Shown here in pieces: positions 1-7,542 of a DNA stretch of 18,638 nucleotides. A model generated the notes under the pieces. It was not told the origin of the DNA. It was given only the letters and a program-made list of their open reading frames with translations, and did not search any database. The DNA is from JAVBNU01 sp964617065. Its GTDB lineage: Bacteria > Cyanobacteriota > Vampirovibrionia > Gastranaerophilales > Gastranaerophilaceae. The number at the start of each line of letters is the position of its first letter. Positions within the stretch are counted from its first letter, which is position 1. The stretch spans positions 1-18,638 of the forward strand of contig CAZTVM010000029.1 of assembly GCA_964617065.1 (NCBI GenBank), in the 5' to 3' direction. The translations under genes were made by a program, and so were the position numbers.

Positions 1-423
1 AAAGACGCAATAAAAGCACTCGGTACCATTAAAAATAATATCGATTCAGGTGTATTTAAAGCTATACAAAGAGCTGCGATAGAAGCCTACAATGCGCCTA
101 AAGAACAAATAGAAAAGCTCAATACAATGTATCAAGAGCGCAAAGTCTTAATGGAAAACGGATTACGAGAATTAGGCTGGAACATTAAGCCATCAAAAGC
201 AACATTCTACCTTTGGGTTCCAGTTCCTAAAGGCTATACTTCTGAAGAATTTGTAACAGTTATGTTAGAAAAAGCACATGTCGTTGTGCCACCAGGAAAT
301 GGATACGGTGCGTGTGGCGAAGGATTTTTCAGAATAGCTTTAACAAAAGATGTTGATGTTTTGAAAGAAGCATTAAACAGAATGAAAAATGCCGGTATTA
401 GATTTAACATGACAAAAATTTAA
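1..423 (+). CDS. dapL: LL-diaminopimelate aminotransferase, C-terminal part (5' end outside window)
   Basis: The reading frame is open from base 1 and gives the last 140 residues of a PLP-dependent fold-type I aminotransferase. DapL converts tetrahydrodipicolinate plus glutamate to LL-diaminopimelate in one step, feeding lysine and peptidoglycan synthesis in the cytoplasm. The segments FYLWVPVPKGYTSEEF, VVVPPGNGYGACGEGFF and RIALT match the small C-terminal domain of DapL-type enzymes; the arginine of RIALT is the usual substrate-carboxylate ligand. The PLP lysine lies upstream of the window and cannot be checked. Full-length DapL is about 400 residues, so roughly a third is present. A strong hairpin terminator follows 24 bases after the stop. 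Another class I aminotransferase (aspartate or alanine type) is possible, but the VPxGYTS and PPGNGYG wording favours DapL. Confidence 0.82.
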   Translation, partial: KDAIKALGTIKNNIDSGVFKAIQRAAIEAYNAPKEQIEKLNTMYQERKVLMENGLRELGWNIKPSKATFYLWVPVPKGYTSEEFVTVMLEKAHVVVPPGNGYGACGEGFFRIALTKDVDVLKEALNRMKNAGIRFNMTKI

Positions 424-447
424 TCAATTTAAAAATATTTATCTATT

Positions 448-486
448 AAAAACGTTACATTTAAAAGTTTAAATGTAACGTTTTTT
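448..486 (+). terminator. Rho-independent terminator of dapL
   Basis: A perfect inverted repeat (ACGTTACATTTAAA at 452-465 and its complement at 468-481) is extended by A:T pairs on the outside and followed by a run of six T (481-486). It lies just after the dapL stop and separates it from the polysaccharide cassette. Confidence 0.85.
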
Positions 487-563
487 GTAATAATTTTACT
501 TTTTTTGTAAAAAATAATATAAGATACACATATATATTCCGTCAATATACGCAAAATGAAGTA

Positions 564-591
564 TTCACATGACAATAGTATTTAGTATATT
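564..591 (+). promoter_or_regulatory. Candidate sigma70 promoter of the polysaccharide cassette
   Basis: TTCACA (564-569) and TATATT (586-591) are separated by 16 bases; each differs by one base from the sigma70 consensus. Transcription would start near 598, leaving a leader of about 65 bases that ends in a GAGGAT ribosome-binding site before the ATG at 665. The region is so AT-rich that other -10-like strings are present, for example TATAAG at 518-523. Confidence 0.4.
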
Positions 592-664
592 GTGTGAGTA
601 AAGGGAATATTAATAACAAATTATGTTAGATTTCCAAGGGACGAGGGAAAACGAGGATAGATAA

Positions 665-3037
665 ATGAAAAATCTAGTAGAAAGATTCGTTACGGTACTA
701 TTTTTAATAATAAGTTTTATGTGGGGAGCTATGCCTTCAGCCAATGCACAAAGTATAGAAGAACTGTTTGCGCAAGACAGTGGTCAAAAAGATTTAAAGC
801 AAGTTGGGTATAATTTGTTTGCAGGTAGCTCAGGAGCTAGCGTAGGCAAATATGACAGTTCTTACAAACTTAGCATAGGCGAGAGTTTAGACGTTTATTG
901 TTGGGGAGATTCTATAGATGTACTCTCAATTTCAGGCGGTAGCTCATTAATATCTCCAGTGACTAAAACACAAGTAGATGCACAGGGTAACCTTTTCGTT
1001 CCAGGATTGGGGTTGGTGAAAGCTGAAAATAGAACAATAGCTGATGTGGAAAAAAATCTTCAATCATTAGCGAGTGGTAAATTCACAAAAGCAAAGGTAA
1101 AAATAACTGTAGCAGACAAAAGTGATTTTTCTGTGTTCGTGTATGGATACGTAAACAAGCCAAGCAAAGTTTCAATCGGCACAAATTCTTCCATCATTGA
1201 TGCCTTAGGTGCCGCAGGTGGCATACAAAAAACAGGTTCCTTCAGAAATATTACCTATAAATCAAATGGTAAAACGCAAAAAGTTGATTTGTATAACGTT
1301 ATTTTTAAAGGCAATGACACTAATATAAGATTAAAACCCAATGATATAATATTTGTCGATAAAATTGGTTCAGTAGTTGCACTTACTGATGGCGTAAAGG
1401 TTCCAGGTATATATGAGGTGGCTTCGGCTGATACGCTGTCAACATTAATAGGATTTGCTGGTGGAATGTTACCTTCATCAAGTTTGAAAACAGTTAATAT
1501 TCGTTCTTACGATTTAAAACTAGGCGAACGTACAGCTAAGGATTACTTGCACAGTGATATTAAATCAATAAAATTAAAAGACGGTGATATAGTTTCATTT
1601 TCCGTTTTATACGGAGGAACAGAAAACATGGTTCGCCTCGAAGGTAGTGTGAAACACCCTATAGTAACTCAGTACAAATCAGGCATGCGTCTTTCGGATC
1701 TAATCAAGAGTAAAAAAGACCTTCAAGATGAAACGTTTATGTCTCAAGCAGTAATTACAAGAATATCAGGTGCGAACAAAAATATGAAAGTTATTCCTGT
1801 ATCACTCGAATCGATGTTCAAAGGTTTAGAAAATCCTGTTTTGCAACCAAGAGATGTAATTACAGTATACTCTAACAAAAGTAATAGCTTTGTTGAAGTG
1901 TATGGTTGTATCAACATGCCCAAAAAAGTACCTTTTAGTGATAGATTAACATTAAAAGATATTTTAGCAGATATACAATTCACGTCATCAATGACAAATG
2001 ACATCGTTGATGTAACAAATACTAATGCCAACCAACCAGAAGAACAAGAAACAGTTTTCGACGCAAATACGGGGAATTATGAACAAACTCCATCGACGAT
2101 GTTAGCATCAGGCGTTTCTGTCGCAGGAGGTCCTATTCTTGAAGCTGAAAATGTAGCTGTTGATATTATTAATGGCGGAAATGTAAAAACATTATACCTC
2201 TATGATGTTATGGTACAAAGCGATACCACACAAAACATAAAGATAGAAAAAAATTCAAAAGTTTTCTTTAGACCTTTAAGAAATGAAGAAATAATAAAAA
2301 CAGTTAAAGTTTCAGGCTATGTAAACAGACCGGGAGTTTATCATTTTGTAGAAGGAAAAAGAATTTTAGATATGCTAGAAATGGCTGGTGGTTTAAAAGA
2401 AAATGCTAATTTTAAAGGTATAGTCTTTAAGCGTTCTGCGTTAGCGTCTAAAGAAAAAAGGCTGGCTTTAGATAAAAACGAAAAAGATTTGAAGTTGTTG
2501 CAAGGCTTAATGGTTGCGGATACAGGTCAATCAGCAGAAACGATATCTTACCGTCAACGAATAATGGAAAATATTTCTGCAGAAACACAGGATATTGTAG
2601 ATAAGCCATTCGCTGGACGTATATCTTTAAATATTCCTGAAAACGATATCAATTCATTGTCTGAAACAGAAAATCTACTTATTCAAGATGGTGATGAAAT
2701 TTATATACCTAAAATTGCTGAATACGTAATCGTCATGGGCGAAGTATACAATGAATCGTCCTTTGTTTACAAAAAAGGAGCTAAAGCTGATTATTACGTC
2801 GATTTAGTAGGTGGCTTTACGCAAAACGCTCGCCCGAGTCAAATATATAAGTTAGACATTAACGGCAAAGCTAAAAAAATCGGACAAAGAAAACTCACGT
2901 CAACTAGTATCGAACCAGGCGATGCTATAATAATACCACGACGGATACGAGGAAAAGATTGGATTGCAACAGTTATGCAAACGACCCAGTCAATTGTTAA
3001 TACGATGTTAAGTATTCTCATCGTTACTAAATATTAA
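665..3037 (+). CDS. Multi-SLBB polysaccharide export protein (Wza-like, outer membrane)
   Basis: A 790-residue secreted protein. The N-terminus is a signal peptide (basic MKNLVER, hydrophobic 8-22, probable cleavage after ANA at 28) with no lipobox cysteine, unlike classical Wza. Residues about 65-150 form a Poly_export domain (start YKLSIGESLDVYCWGD). SLBB-type beta-grasp repeats follow, seen by recurring G-x-V-x-x-P motifs: FVYGYVNKP (158-166), VRLEGSVKHP (323-332), VEVYGCINMP (410-419), VKVSGYVNRPG (547-557), VIVMGEVYNE (688-697), and a probable one at VALTDGVKVPG (238-248). A polar, low-complexity linker spans about 450-485. The C-terminus (767-787) is hydrophobic. Members of this family form the channel through which capsule or exopolysaccharide crosses the outer membrane. 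Residue 790 is followed after 7 bases by the flippase gene. Start chosen for the GAGGAT site 7 bases upstream and the signal peptide. Export role well supported; the polymer is unknown. Confidence 0.88.
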   Translation: MKNLVERFVTVLFLIISFMWGAMPSANAQSIEELFAQDSGQKDLKQVGYNLFAGSSGASVGKYDSSYKLSIGESLDVYCWGDSIDVLSISGGSSLISPVTKTQVDAQGNLFVPGLGLVKAENRTIADVEKNLQSLASGKFTKAKVKITVADKSDFSVFVYGYVNKPSKVSIGTNSSIIDALGAAGGIQKTGSFRNITYKSNGKTQKVDLYNVIFKGNDTNIRLKPNDIIFVDKIGSVVALTDGVKVPGIYEVASADTLSTLIGFAGGMLPSSSLKTVNIRSYDLKLGERTAKDYLHSDIKSIKLKDGDIVSFSVLYGGTENMVRLEGSVKHPIVTQYKSGMRLSDLIKSKKDLQDETFMSQAVITRISGANKNMKVIPVSLESMFKGLENPVLQPRDVITVYSNKSNSFVEVYGCINMPKKVPFSDRLTLKDILADIQFTSSMTNDIVDVTNTNANQPEEQETVFDANTGNYEQTPSTMLASGVSVAGGPILEAENVAVDIINGGNVKTLYLYDVMVQSDTTQNIKIEKNSKVFFRPLRNEEIIKTVKVSGYVNRPGVYHFVEGKRILDMLEMAGGLKENANFKGIVFKRSALASKEKRLALDKNEKDLKLLQGLMVADTGQSAETISYRQRIMENISAETQDIVDKPFAGRISLNIPENDINSLSETENLLIQDGDEIYIPKIAEYVIVMGEVYNESSFVYKKGAKADYYVDLVGGFTQNARPSQIYKLDINGKAKKIGQRKLTSTSIEPGDAIIIPRRIRGKDWIATVMQTTQSIVNTMLSILIVTKY

Positions 3038-3044
3038 TAGATAG

Positions 3045-4313
3045 ATGTTAAATATATTAGAAAGAATAAAGCATGCAGAACCAGATAAACGACAACTACT
3101 AGAAAATGTGGTAGTTGCGTTTTTCTTTCAAGGCTTAATTTATTTAGTGCCCTTGGTTACTATGCCCTATTTGTCTCGTGTACTCGGCGTCGAAAAATTT
3201 GGTTTAATTTACTTTGCGCTGTCTATTATTAGCTATTTTATTATTATCGCTGATTTTGGATTTGCGGTTTCAGGCATTAGAGAAGTTTCAATCTACAGAA
3301 AAAATCCAACTAAAAGGATAGAAATATTTAATTCTATCTTGATTATCAAAGTTTTTCTGATGATAATATGCTTCGTTGGATTATTATGTTTGGTTGAAAA
3401 TGTTCCAAAACTCAAACAAAACTCTTGGTTATATTATTACACATTTGCATGGGCTGTTACAGATTCTTTAAGTGTTGGCTATTTCTTTAACGGAATAGAA
3501 AAATTACGTATTGCCTCACTTTTAGGTTTTTTCGGAAATATATTTTATATAATATTTCTTTTTACATTTATAAAATCACCCTCTGATTACATCTATGTAA
3601 ATTTGATAAAAGCATCAAGTTTTTTGTTGATGTTAGTATTTTCATTTGGGATTTTATATAAAAATTATGGAATTCGCCTAAAATGGCAATCCCCAAAAAC
3701 AATTTTCAAATATATTAAATACAGTTTTCCTTTTTTCGTAGCTCGTGTATTTGGAACATTACAAGGTAACACAAATACAGCATTTTTAGGATTTACAGCC
3801 TCGCCACTTTCAGTAGGTTATTACGTAGCCGCAGAAAAATTGTATGGTGTAATTGCATCTGTACTTGGACCTGTAAATAATGCTGTATATCCACATGTCG
3901 CTGGTTATCGGAATATTTCACTTTTCAAAAAAATATTTTTATTTGTTATACTATTAAACTCAATTTGCTGTATTACAGCATTTATTTTTTCAGACACTCT
4001 TATAACCTTTTTCTTTGGTCAAGAAATGTTCAATGCTGCACATATTTTTAGAATTTTCACAATCGCTTTATTCTTTTGCGCTCCAATTGGACTTTTAGGG
4101 CACCCTTTACTTGGTGCATTAGGTTATATGAACCAGCTGAATTTCACTTCTATGTTAATTTCGACTGTTCACATGCTTGGTCTGTGCGCACTCTTTATAA
4201 CGGGTCATTTGAACATTTTAAATATAACATATTGGGTTGTTACAACTCAATTTATTAGTGCATTTAGAAATTTATTTTACGTGCAAAAATATAAAATATT
4301 TTCTTTAACATAA
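3045..4313 (+). CDS. Wzx-type polysaccharide flippase (MOP/MATE superfamily)
   Basis: A 422-residue polytopic membrane protein with about 12 hydrophobic helices by eye (for example 23-43, 54-76, 95-117, 156-177, 187-205, 296-315, 334-354, 370-388). Flippases of the Wzx/RfbX family move undecaprenyl-linked sugar units from the cytoplasmic to the periplasmic face of the inner membrane. Family-like segments are VTMPYLSRVLGVEKFG near the first helix, YFFNGIEKLRIAS (146-158), and VGYYVAAEKLYGVIASVLGP (257-276). The length is normal. The gene begins 7 bases after the SLBB exporter with no clear ribosome-binding site, so translation probably depends on re-initiation from the upstream gene. No glycosyltransferase or Wzy polymerase lies next to it, which is unusual, since wzx genes commonly sit within a sugar-assembly locus. 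Confidence 0.85.
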   Translation: MLNILERIKHAEPDKRQLLENVVVAFFFQGLIYLVPLVTMPYLSRVLGVEKFGLIYFALSIISYFIIIADFGFAVSGIREVSIYRKNPTKRIEIFNSILIIKVFLMIICFVGLLCLVENVPKLKQNSWLYYYTFAWAVTDSLSVGYFFNGIEKLRIASLLGFFGNIFYIIFLFTFIKSPSDYIYVNLIKASSFLLMLVFSFGILYKNYGIRLKWQSPKTIFKYIKYSFPFFVARVFGTLQGNTNTAFLGFTASPLSVGYYVAAEKLYGVIASVLGPVNNAVYPHVAGYRNISLFKKIFLFVILLNSICCITAFIFSDTLITFFFGQEMFNAAHIFRIFTIALFFCAPIGLLGHPLLGALGYMNQLNFTSMLISTVHMLGLCALFITGHLNILNITYWVVTTQFISAFRNLFYVQKYKIFSLT

Positions 4314-4318
4314 AAATA

Positions 4319-4327
4319 TGCTATTAT
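4319..4327 (+). promoter_or_regulatory. Candidate extended -10 promoter of the Wzz-type gene
   Basis: TGC followed by TATTAT lies in the 68-base gap between the flippase stop and the Wzz-type gene, about 55 bases before its ATG. It resembles the TGCTATAAT elements before gdhA and tRNA-Asn in this window. No good -35 hexamer is seen at the right distance, as is common with extended -10 promoters. It would give this gene expression independent of the exporter and flippase. Confidence 0.33.
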
Positions 4328-4381
4328 AGGCTCATAAATAAAAAAATTTATACTAATAATATTTTAAAAGAGGAAAAAATT

Positions 4382-5719
4382 ATGGATAGCAGATTAATAA
4401 ACAGCACGGATGATGACATAACTATAGATATAAAAAAAATGATTGGAACAATAAAATGTAATTTTAAATTGTTACGCAAAATTTTTATTGTCGTTGCGGT
4501 ATTCATGTTCTTTGTTACATTATTTTCTGCAAAAAAATACACAGTTGACGCAGAGATATTGATGAACAGCACCAGTAGTACCAATTTGTCTGAATTTAAC
4601 CCATTCGTACTTTCAGATTCTGCCGAAAATTCAATATCAGCCCAAGCGGCAGCGCCTTCCACTGATACAGCAGAATACATTGCAATACTAAAATCGCCAT
4701 TGGTCATGGATAAAGTTATCAAAGAAAATAATTTAATATATACTAAAGGCAAGAAAAAAGGTGAGTATATATCTACAGACGCTTTTTTAAGGAAAAATAT
4801 AGAAATCGAAGCATCCAATGAATCACCAAATATTATAAAAATCACGTATCTTAGTAAAGACCCTGAAAAAGCATATAAAATTGTCACTTCTATTATAAAA
4901 AATTATAAAATTTCAAACCATGAAATTAACATGAAAAAAGCTGGAACTGATAAAACTTTTTTAGAAAATTTGTATGCTGAAACATACGCAAATGTAAATA
5001 AATTGATTAGCACAGCCAGAGCTACGGTTGCATTGCCGGACGCTAGTGGGGTAAATGTAGGTGCGCTTGCAGCAATAAAAGGCTATAGCCGAACTGCTAG
5101 TGCTGTAGTCGCAGGTGCCTCTAGACAATATGAAGTAAACCAACGTGCTCAGGTGTCTTTAACTACTGAGGTAGAAAAATTAAAAGAAATAAAAAACAGA
5201 TTAGAATGGATTAAATCGGTAGAAAGACTTTCCGAGGCTTCATCTAACATTGTAGTATTAAAAGAACCTGTTTTAAAAAAGAGTTTTGAATATTCATCAC
5301 CTAGCAAAAAAATTAATGCAGCTTTAACAATTTTTTTCACTGTATTCTTATTTTTTGTGGCTTTATTTTGGGATTTCTTTTTTGGCAAAAAAGTTTCGTA
5401 CTATACCCTTGGGGAAAATATAATATATGGACTTAATAACATCGATGAACTAAAAGTTCTTTTAATTACAAACACGGCAAAAGCCTTTGGCGTCATCATT
5501 TTTTCTGATAATAGTGAGTTAATGAAGGAATTATCTGACTACAAAAATATTATTTTTATAAAACCAACACTTTCAGAGGAAATGGTTAACTCAATTAATT
5601 CTTGTCAAGAAATAATTTTAGTGGCTGATATATGTAAAACATCAAGAAATAAATATTTAAACACAAAAAATATGATATCAGAATTGAATAAACCAATTTG
5701 CGCTGAAATAGCACTTTAA
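4382..5719 (+). CDS. Wzz/PCP-type polysaccharide chain-length protein with degenerate kinase-like C-terminal domain
   Basis: A 445-residue inner-membrane protein with the polysaccharide co-polymerase layout: cytoplasmic N-terminus, TM1 at about 33-50, a periplasmic region of some 260 residues including DTAEYIAILKSPLVMDKVI and a helical middle, then the proline-containing segment VVLKEPVLKKSFEYSSPSKK (291-310) and TM2 at about 312-334. These proteins set polymer length and connect synthesis to the Wza-type channel. After TM2 about 110 cytoplasmic residues remain. Their last part, EIILVADICKTSRNKYLNTK (410-429) followed by LNKPICAEIAL, resembles the end of BY-kinase (CpsD/Wzc) domains, but no Walker A motif or tyrosine tail is visible, so no kinase activity is expected. 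The start is supported by GAGGAAAAAATT before the ATG. PCP assignment is firm; the kinase remnant is inference. Confidence 0.82.
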   Translation: MDSRLINSTDDDITIDIKKMIGTIKCNFKLLRKIFIVVAVFMFFVTLFSAKKYTVDAEILMNSTSSTNLSEFNPFVLSDSAENSISAQAAAPSTDTAEYIAILKSPLVMDKVIKENNLIYTKGKKKGEYISTDAFLRKNIEIEASNESPNIIKITYLSKDPEKAYKIVTSIIKNYKISNHEINMKKAGTDKTFLENLYAETYANVNKLISTARATVALPDASGVNVGALAAIKGYSRTASAVVAGASRQYEVNQRAQVSLTTEVEKLKEIKNRLEWIKSVERLSEASSNIVVLKEPVLKKSFEYSSPSKKINAALTIFFTVFLFFVALFWDFFFGKKVSYYTLGENIIYGLNNIDELKVLLITNTAKAFGVIIFSDNSELMKELSDYKNIIFIKPTLSEEMVNSINSCQEIILVADICKTSRNKYLNTKNMISELNKPICAEIAL

Positions 5720-5732
5720 TAAATAGTATTCT

Positions 5733-5771
5733 AAAACGAAAAGCGAGATATAATATCTCGCTTTTCGTTTT
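5733..5771. terminator. Bidirectional terminator between the Wzz-type gene and fabF
   Basis: A 19-base perfect inverted repeat (AAAACGAAAAGCGAGATAT at 5733-5751 and its complement at 5753-5771) sits between the two convergent stop codons, which are 69 bases apart. The core pairs GCGAGATA with its complement, and the A/T outer arms give a T-run on either strand, so it can stop both transcripts. Confidence 0.88.
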
Positions 5772-5788
5772 TAAAATTAAAATATTGA

Positions 5789-7101
5789 TTAAGCAGAATA
5801 TTTTTTAAATATCAACGAACAATTGTGCCCACCAAATCCAAAAGAATTAGTCATAGCATAGTCTACATTTGCATTTACAGCTTTATGCGGAACATAATTC
5901 AAATTAGCGACAGCATCGTCCTGATTGTCTAAATTAATTGTCGGTGGAACAATACTTTCAGTTATAGCCTTTATACAAGCCAACGACTCGACAGCACCGG
6001 AAGCACCAAGCAAATGACCTGTCATAGATTTTGTAGAACTGACTAGTAAATTTGAATTTGTTGACAAATCACCAAAAACTTTCGCAACAGCTTGCGACTC
6101 AGCTACATCTCCCAAACCTGTACTTGTACCGTGGGTGTTAATGTAGTCGATATCAGTAGCATTAATTGCAGCAACAGCTAATGCAAGCTGCATCACCTTA
6201 ATAGCACCTTTGCCTTCGGGATCCGGCGCAACTATATCGTAGGCATCTCCTGTTTGAGCATAACCAACGACTTCCGCATAAATTTTAGCGCCTCTATTTT
6301 TAGCATGCTCAAGTTCTTCTAAAATCAAAACGCCAGAACCCTCTGACATAACAAAACCATCACGGTCTTTATCGTAAGGTCTGCTGGCTTTTTCAGGCTC
6401 ATCATTTCTTTTCGATAAGGTTCTCGCTGCGGTGAATGCACCAAGCGCTAAATTACAAATAGTTGCTTCTGCTCCTCCAGTAATTATAACGTCCGCTTCG
6501 TCCCACTGAATAGCACGAAAAGCATCACCAATAGCATGACCTGATGTTGCACAGGCTGAAACAATACCTTTGTTTATACCTTTCGCACCGTATTTCATCG
6601 AAATTCTGTTGGCATTTGAGCGTGCAAAGATAGAAATTATCTTNNNNNNNNNNTCGAAATTCTGCCGGCTACCATATCAGGAATAATATTAGGAACACAA
6701 AATGGCGAACACTTTGGATAGCCACGTCGTTTCATTGTATCATAATTTGTTTCAAATGTTTTAAAGCCACCCACACCAGAACTTACCAGTACGCCTACTC
6801 TGTAAGGGTCTTTCATGCTTTTTATATCTAAACCGGAATTTTTGACAGCTTCTTCCGCTGCGGCTAAACCCAATATAATAAATCTATCCGTACGACCGAC
6901 TTCTTTTGGCTCAACGAAATCTGCTTCATTGAAATTTTTAGCTTCACCTGCTATATGTACAGTATGCTCCTCTAAATTTAATTTTGTAATTGTGGAGATA
7001 CCACTTTTACCGTTTTTGATATTTTCCCATAAAACATCAACACCTACACCAAAGGGCGTCACTGCACCTATGCCTGTTACAACTACTCGTTTTTTAGCCA
7101 T
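5789..7101 (-). CDS. fabF: 3-oxoacyl-ACP synthase II, interrupted by a scaffold gap
   Basis: Beta-ketoacyl-ACP synthase II condenses malonyl-ACP with a growing acyl-ACP in fatty-acid elongation. The two parts read MAKKRVVVTGIGAVTPFGVG through DMVAGRIS (149 residues, 7101-6655) and MKYGAKGINKGIVSACAT to the end (269 residues, 6598-5789). Joined they give 418 residues, the usual family size. Catalytic residues are present: Cys165 in SACATSG, His305 in NTHGTST, Lys339 and His344 in STKSMTGH, plus the C-terminal NSFGFGGHN loop. Between the parts lie 10 N and about 35 bases of unrelated sequence flanked by an 11-base repeat (6598-6608 and 6654-6664). Removing 56 bases restores the frame exactly, so I treat the gene as intact in the organism and broken only in the assembly. 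It is the last gene of the operon, 96 bases after acpP; AAGGA precedes the ATG. Confidence 0.93.
6644..6653. other. Assembly gap (10 N) inside fabF
   Basis: Ten N bases mark a scaffold join. The same 11 bases (TCGAAATTCTG) occur 56 bases apart on each side, which suggests two overlapping contig ends that were placed end to end. The 35 bases at 6609-6643 do not fit the FabF alignment and are probably a contig-end artefact. Confidence 0.95.
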
Positions 7102-7131
7102 AATTATTTTTCCTTATTTAAGTAAAAATAA

Positions 7132-7176
7132 TGCGAGGATACAATAATCAAGGTAAAACCTAATATTATCCTCGCA
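7132..7176 (-). terminator. Hairpin between acpP and fabF (attenuator or processing stem)
   Basis: TGCGAGGATA (7132-7141) pairs with TATCCTCGCA (7167-7176), a 10-bp stem that is the most GC-rich structure in this intergenic region. Inside its loop a second small hairpin, AGGT/ACCT (7151-7154 and 7158-7161), can form. On the minus strand it is followed by TTATTTTTA, a modest T-tract. A partial terminator here would give more acpP than fabF mRNA, a ratio that makes sense for an abundant carrier protein. Its exact function is inferred. Confidence 0.6.
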
Positions 7177-7197
7177 ATTATTTTTTTATTTTATTAA

Positions 7198-7428
7198 CTA
7201 CGAATGAGAATCAATATAATTTACAGCATCTTGAACTGTAGAAATTTTTTCAGCTTCTTCATCAGGGATTTCACAGCCGAATTCTTCTTCAAAAGCCATA
7301 ACTAATTCTACGATGTCTAAAGAGTCTGCACCCAAATCTGTTGTGAAAGTTGCTTCGGGTGTAATTAAAGTTTCGTCTACACTCAATTGATCGACAACTA
7401 CTTTTTTTACTCTGTCTAATGTACTCAT
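7198..7428 (-). CDS. acpP: Acyl carrier protein
   Basis: A 76-residue acidic protein with the full ACP pattern: MSTLDRVKKVVVDQL, then DLGADSLDIVELVMAFEEEF with the phosphopantetheine-accepting serine at 36 in the DSL motif, and the last helix VQDAVNYIDSH. It carries acyl chains between FabD, FabG, FabF and the acyltransferases in the cytoplasm. Length is typical. AGAGAGGT is placed 9 bases before the ATG, a strong ribosome-binding site. It has its own promoter-like sequence upstream and a stem-loop downstream, so its expression is probably uncoupled from neighbouring fab genes. Confidence 0.97.
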   Translation of the reverse strand: MSTLDRVKKVVVDQLSVDETLITPEATFTTDLGADSLDIVELVMAFEEEFGCEIPDEEAEKISTVQDAVNYIDSHS

Positions 7429-7490
7429 AATTTTTTACCTCTCTTTTTGATTTTTAACTATTTTATTTTATTCACATTTACTATGTAACT

Positions 7491-7518
7491 ATTATACTAA
7501 CTTAAAATAATTTTGTAA
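7491..7518 (-). promoter_or_regulatory. Internal promoter of acpP
   Basis: On the minus strand TTACAA (7518-7513) and a perfect TATAAT (7496-7491) are separated by 16 bases. The start would fall near 7484, giving a leader of about 55 bases before the acpP ATG at 7428. It lies in the 114-base gap after fabG, the largest internal gap of the operon. Confidence 0.6.
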
Positions 7519-7542
7519 AATATTTTACAAAACTGTAAAATA
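7511..7542. promoter_or_regulatory. Palindromic operator-like site over the acpP -35 element
   Basis: Positions 7511-7532 are a perfect 22-base palindrome (TTTTGTAAAAT followed by its own reverse complement). A further half-site, TGTAAAATA at 7534-7542, makes a second, overlapping 9+4+9 inverted repeat. Three alternating TGTAAAAT half-sites thus cover the -35 hexamer (7513-7518) of the acpP promoter and abut the fabG stop codon. This is the layout of a repressor site for fatty-acid control, but it does not match the FapR, FabT or FadR sites as I recall them. A weak, all-A/T hairpin at the fabG 3' end is the alternative. Confidence 0.45.

Noticed and set aside
4348..4887. Long minus-strand open frame (179 residues) opposite the Wzz-type gene
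   Set aside because: It lies wholly antisense to a well-supported gene, has no ribosome-binding site and no recognisable domain; AT-rich antisense frames of this size are expected.
6598..6664. fabF as a real pseudogene or two separate ketoacyl synthase fragments
   Set aside because: All catalytic residues are present and the two parts join exactly in frame when the duplicated 11 bases around the N gap are merged.
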